Assembly (NCBI GenBank): GCA_937880835.1
Contig: CALGRN010000214.1
Span: 1-8,778, forward strand
Direction: 5' to 3'
Source of the DNA: an uncultured Prevotella sp.
GTDB lineage: Bacteria; Bacteroidota; Bacteroidia; Bacteroidales; Bacteroidaceae
Length of the DNA stretch: 8,778 nucleotides
The notes beneath the pieces were generated by a model that saw only the letters and a list, made by a program, of their open reading frames with translations, had not been told where the DNA came from and searched no databases. Shown here piece after piece: positions 5,736 through 8,778 of the stretch. Position 1 is the first letter of the stretch; each line of letters starts with the position of its first letter. The translations under genes and the position numbers were made by a program.

Positions 5736-6896
5736 TCAATCAATTCTCAATTCTATTCTGAATGTTGTGCCCTTACCAACTTCACTGTTTTTGACGAATA
5801 TTCTGCCGTTGTGATACTCCGTGACAATGCGTTTGGCGAGCGAAAGACCAAGCCCCCAACCGCGTTTTTTTGTTGTAAAACCGGGACGGAACACGTTTGA
5901 AATATCCTTCTTTCTTATTCCCTTGCCTGTGTCGGCAATCTCTATCACTGCCTTGTTGTTCTCGTCTGTCAGGCGCAAGGTTATCGTCCCGGCCTCTCCG
6001 CACATTGCATCTACGGCATTCTTGCAAAGGTTTTCTATCACCCATTCAAACAAAGATGCGTTCATTCTCACTATCACGTCGTCATCGGGAAACTCCTTCA
6101 ACACTCTTATAGCCTTCGGCGTGCGCTTGTCTATATAGTCTGCCACATGCTCGATGACCTCTTTCAGACTCGCAGGAACAGGCTCGGGGAGCGACCCTAT
6201 CTTTGAAAATCTGTCGGCGATAAGTTGCAGTCGCCTCACATCATTATCCATTTCGGGTATCAACTCATCGTCGGGATAGTTCTCTTTCAGTATTTCCGTC
6301 CATGCCATAAGGCTTGATATGGGCGTTCCAAGCTGATGTGCCATCTCCTTGGAAAGCCCCACCCATACCTTGTTTTGCTCCGCTTTCTTCGACGTAAGCA
6401 ATGCAAATATTGCAATGACAACGAATATCAGCACGATGCCAAGCTGTATGTAAGGATACGATGAAAGGCGTTTTATCATCAGAGAGTCGTCATAACATAC
6501 GTCCTGATAATCGTTATCGCCTATCGATATGCGTATAGACTTGCCCGCAAGATGCATTCTTCGCGCCATGTCTGCCACATAAGCGATGCTGTCATGAGCA
6601 TTATCTGCATTTATCTTGATGTTTCTGTATGTGCTTACATTGCCTTTCGAGTCGATTACTATAACCGGAATGGTATTGTTTTCCTCAATAACTTTCAGCA
6701 CAAGATTTATGTCCGTGTTCTCGTCAGCATTGTTGTAGGTGCGCATTGCCTCTGCCCACACCTCCATCTTCTTGCGCTCTTCACGTGAAAGATCGCGCAC
6801 GAGATAGTGAGAAACGACAAGCGATACTACCGCAATTATCACTGCTGCGATGACGAGTATTATCTTTACGTTTCTTATACTGTCAGTCCATTTCAT
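5736..6896 (-). CDS. Membrane sensor histidine kinase
   Basis: A complete 386-residue two-component sensor kinase that autophosphorylates on histidine and passes phosphate to a response regulator. Order of parts: transmembrane helix 1 (about 11-30), a periplasmic sensor region (31-147), helix 2 (about 148-168), then directly the dimerisation domain without an obvious HAMP. The H-box is KEMAHQLGTPISSL with H187. The ATPase domain shows the N-box ENLCKNAVDAM (N289, N293), G1 box ADTGKGI (D322), F-box VFRPGFTTKK and G2 box GWGLGLSLAKR (346-356). The HQLGTPISSL form is common in Bacteroidetes kinases. All catalytic residues appear intact. No response regulator is in the window, so it may be an orphan or pair with a distant gene. 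The signal is unknown. Downstream lies repeat copy 2; upstream the gene diverges from priA. Its start codon sits in a hairpin loop (6868-6911). Confidence 0.95.
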   Translation of the reverse strand: MKWTDSIRNVKIILVIAAVIIAVVSLVVSHYLVRDLSREERKKMEVWAEAMRTYNNADENTDINLVLKVIEENNTIPVIVIDSKGNVSTYRNIKINADNAHDSIAYVADMARRMHLAGKSIRISIGDNDYQDVCYDDSLMIKRLSSYPYIQLGIVLIFVVIAIFALLTSKKAEQNKVWVGLSKEMAHQLGTPISSLMAWTEILKENYPDDELIPEMDNDVRRLQLIADRFSKIGSLPEPVPASLKEVIEHVADYIDKRTPKAIRVLKEFPDDDVIVRMNASLFEWVIENLCKNAVDAMCGEAGTITLRLTDENNKAVIEIADTGKGIRKKDISNVFRPGFTTKKRGWGLGLSLAKRIVTEYHNGRIFVKNSEVGKGTTFRIELRID

Positions 6897-6911
6897 ATGA
6901 ATAAGAAACGT
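6868..6911 (-). promoter_or_regulatory. Hairpin presenting the kinase start codon
   Basis: On the kinase transcript ACGTTTCTTAT (6911-6901) is followed by a 22-base loop and ATAAGAAACGT (6878-6868), a perfect 11-bp stem. The ATG (6896-6894) lies in the loop, 4 bases after the left arm. The right arm is within coding sequence (codons 7-10). It could hold the start codon accessible in a loop or limit ribosome access, or be a protein-binding dyad; untested. Confidence 0.45.
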
Positions 6912-7158
6912 TTACTTCCATGTTTTATTATAGTAAAGCATTGAAAACGTGGCTAATGAGGCGTTTCCGTATGAAAGTTTCAATGCAGGTGTTTTCCTTT
7001 CGGCGCGAGTTATATCTGTTCATATTAAGCAAAGCTGATTTTATAGGGCAATAATTTTTTGCTGACGATTTGTTCAAACACATGGTATAACTACACCATT
7101 TCTGCAATGATAACCTATGCTTTGCATTGTGTTGAAAATTAATATGTTTCGACCGATG

Positions 7159-7247
7159 TTTCAAAAGTTATTGTTTTGCACTGCAAAAGGATAACTTTCA
7201 TGACTCAAAAGGATAGCTTTTGGGATGCAAAACAATAACTTTTGAAA
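7159..7247. repeat. Mosaic palindromic repeat, copy 3
   Basis: Modules in the order A-reverse (7163-7180), B-forward (7182-7198), B-forward (7204-7221), A-forward (7226-7243), the same layout as copy 2. The arms 7159-7180 and 7226-7247 form a perfect 22-bp stem around a 45-base loop. Relative to copy 2 the stem carries a compensatory change: C5452-G5522 becomes T7168-A7238. It lies about 150 bases upstream of the priA promoter. Confidence 0.92.
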
Positions 7248-7399
7248 AACAGCTTGCAAACAGTTGTATTAGAACACATTAACAAAAGTTCGTCGAAAGA
7301 ATGTTCTTTACATGTCATTACCAACGGTTATAATTCAAAACTGCATGCCAGTCATAGTTGAGCGGCATTGAAATCATGAAAATAAAAATCATCATTTAT

Positions 7400-7430
7400 T
7401 TTGCGTTTATACGCTTTTGAGCTACCTTTG
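7400..7430 (+). promoter_or_regulatory. Bacteroidetes-type promoter of priA
   Basis: TTTG (7400-7403), 19 bases, then TACCTTTG (7423-7430): an exact match to the Bacteroidetes consensus TTTG-N19-21-TAnnTTTG. The expected transcription start, a few bases after the -7 box, falls at about 7435-7438, on or next to the priA start codon. Confidence 0.8.
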
Positions 7431-7436
7431 CATAAA

Positions 7437-8778
7437 GTGAAATTTGTAGATGTCATACTTCCTTTGCCCTTAGAAGGGCTTTTCACCTACGCCGTGCCGC
7501 ATGTCTTGGAGAGCAAGGTGACTTTCGGCGTGCGCGTGGTCGTGCCTCTCGGCAAGACAAAATCATACACGGCAATGGCTGTCAGGGTGCATTCCGACAA
7601 GCCGGAATTTGAATACAAGCAAATAGTTCAGGTGCTTGACTACAGTCCTATTCTTCTTCCCGAACAATACAAACTTTGGAGTTGGATAGCCGATTATTAC
7701 ATGTCGCCGCTCGGGGATATATATAAGGCTGCGTTTCCGGCAGGCTTGAAATCGGAAGAAGGATACAAACCGAAGACCGAACTCTGCATTACGCTCGCGC
7801 CGGAATATCGCAACGAGCAGGCACTTCGCATCGCAAAGGACATTCTTTCGCGTGCAAGGAGACAGCAGGAAGTGCTTTCTGCATATCTTGAAATGTCGAA
7901 TTGGAAAAGCATAAAAGGTTCTGTCTGCCCGAAAGAGATAAGGGAAATAACGCGTGAAGAGCTGATGAACGAGGGCAGTTTCGCGCTGGCGAACATAAAA
8001 GCATTGACAGACAGAAAGATACTTACAACGTACTTGCGCGAAGTGGGACGACTTTACAACGGCGAAGAATATGCGCCTGAAAGGATAAAAAAGCTGAACG
8101 AGGCGCAGACGAATGCATACAACGAAGTGCAATTCCAATTCATTAAAAAGGATGTAATACTCTTTCACGGAGTAACTTCGAGCGGTAAGACCGAAGTATA
8201 TATACATCTCATCGAGCAGGCTTTGCAGGAAAAGAAACAGGTTTTGTATCTTCTTCCCGAAATAGCACTTACCTTTCAGATAATGGAAAGGCTGAGGCGG
8301 GTGTTCGGAAAGCGTCTCGGTATATATCATTCCAAATACAGCGATGCCGAAAGAGTGGAGATATGGAAGAAGCAACTCTCTGATAATCCGTATGAAGTGA
8401 TACTCGGAGCGCGCTCGGCAGTGTTTCTCCCGTTTCGCAATTTGGGGCTCGTAATAGTAGATGAGGAGCACGAAACATCGTTCAAACAGCAAGACCCTGC
8501 ACCGCGTTATCATGCCCGTTCCGCTGCGATAATACTCGCATCGATGTACAAGGCGAAGACTTTGCTCGGCACAGCGACACCTTCTGCGGAGAGTTTTCAT
8601 AACGCAATGACGGGCAAATACGGTCTCGTCAGACTGGAAAAACGATACAACGACATTCTTTTACCTGAAATTCAGGTGGTAGATATAAAGGATCTGCAAC
8701 ATCGGAAGATGATGAACGGCGCGTTCTCTCCGCAACTCCTTGCAAGCATGAGAAACGCTATTGACAACGGCGAACAGG
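7437..8778 (+). CDS. priA: Primosomal protein N' (replication restart helicase PriA), N-terminal 447 residues (partial)
   Basis: PriA is a superfamily 2 3'-5' DNA helicase that recognises stalled or repaired forks and reloads the replicative helicase. The frame is open from GTG 7437 to the window end; about 447 of a usual ~820 residues are present, so the zinc-binding and last helicase motifs are missing. The N-terminal 3'-DNA-binding domain is seen as FVDVILPLPLEGLFTYAVP (3-21) and WIADYYMSPLGDIYKAAFPAG (83-103). Helicase motifs: Walker A GVTSSGKTEVY (245-255, K251), LLPEIALT (272-279), the Walker B/DEEH box VDEEH (341-345) followed by SFKQQ, and LGTATPSAES (377-386). The GTG start is chosen because the next residues match the family N-terminus; an in-frame TAA is at 7383. 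There is no Shine-Dalgarno. The promoter ends 6 bases before the start, implying a leaderless or nearly leaderless mRNA. A TTG at 7428 is an alternative but lies inside the -7 box. Confidence 0.96.
   Translation, partial: MKFVDVILPLPLEGLFTYAVPHVLESKVTFGVRVVVPLGKTKSYTAMAVRVHSDKPEFEYKQIVQVLDYSPILLPEQYKLWSWIADYYMSPLGDIYKAAFPAGLKSEEGYKPKTELCITLAPEYRNEQALRIAKDILSRARRQQEVLSAYLEMSNWKSIKGSVCPKEIREITREELMNEGSFALANIKALTDRKILTTYLREVGRLYNGEEYAPERIKKLNEAQTNAYNEVQFQFIKKDVILFHGVTSSGKTEVYIHLIEQALQEKKQVLYLLPEIALTFQIMERLRRVFGKRLGIYHSKYSDAERVEIWKKQLSDNPYEVILGARSAVFLPFRNLGLVIVDEEHETSFKQQDPAPRYHARSAAIILASMYKAKTLLGTATPSAESFHNAMTGKYGLVRLEKRYNDILLPEIQVVDIKDLQHRKMMNGAFSPQLLASMRNAIDNGEQ

Larger units (their letters stand above)
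6897..7436. other. Divergent spacer between the kinase and priA
   Basis: About 540 bases with no credible gene. It holds the left arm of the start-codon hairpin, palindromic repeat copy 3 (7159-7247) and the priA promoter (7400-7430). No convincing Bacteroidetes promoter for the kinase was found, which may mean a weak or regulated promoter. A minus-strand open frame at 6928-7164 shows no protein-like features. Confidence 0.6.

Noticed and set aside
6928..7164. Minus-strand open frame of 78 codons upstream of the kinase
   Set aside because: It overlaps the edge of repeat copy 3, lacks a promoter, and its sequence shows no domain or membrane pattern.
4041..7247. CRISPR array from the recurring 18-base modules
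   Set aside because: Modules occur in both orientations within palindromes, spacers are short and conserved between copies, and no cas gene is present.
7563..8600. Long minus-strand open frame of 345 codons
   Set aside because: It is antisense to priA, whose helicase motifs are unmistakable; the antisense frame has an unnatural Arg/Phe/Cys-rich composition.

Overview
The window looks like two unrelated gut-type bacteria joined inside one gene. Bases 1 to about 3060 read as a Clostridia member of the Ruminococcus/Oscillospiraceae type. Evidence is purine-rich Shine-Dalgarno sites before every gene, TATAAT -10 boxes with an extended TG, a SpoVB-like flippase and strong use of GCT for alanine. 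Bases from about 3080 to the end read as a Bacteroidales member, probably Prevotellaceae-like. Evidence is a Bacteroidetes-type TrpS body, Bacteroidetes promoters (TTG/TTTG, 19-20 bases, TAnnTTTG), no Shine-Dalgarno sites and a Bacteroidetes-style PriA. The switch falls within codons 69-77 of trpS. An assembly chimera is the simplest explanation; true inter-phylum recombination is possible but less likely.

Left part: a partial SpoVB/MurJ-superfamily flippase runs leftwards off the window (832 to 1). A 261-base divergent spacer carries duplicated -10 regions and several dyads. Then comes a rightward, tightly spaced set: a fold-type-I PLP aminotransferase (1094-2287), an unrecognised 173-residue protein (2309-2830) and trpS (2851-3843). 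Gaps of 20-21 bases suggest one operon.

Right part: after trpS there is a long, mostly non-coding and AT-rich stretch (3844-5735). It holds a small zinc-ribbon membrane protein on the minus strand (4308-4637) with its own Bacteroidetes promoter, flanked by a degenerate pair of direct repeats. A membrane sensor histidine kinase follows (6896-5736, minus), then a divergent 540-base spacer, and priA starting at 7437 and running off the end.

The most intriguing non-coding signal is a mosaic palindromic element present three times in the Bacteroidales part (4041-4161, 5442-5532, 7159-7247). Each copy is built from four 16-18-base modules of the form GCAAAA(CA or GG)ATAACTTTT. Copies 2 and 3 form perfect 22-23-bp hairpins with identical 45-base loops and a compensatory base change in the stem. 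Copy 1 has the modules re-ordered so that three long stems compete. No tRNA, rRNA, CRISPR array, transposase or other recognised mobile gene is visible.
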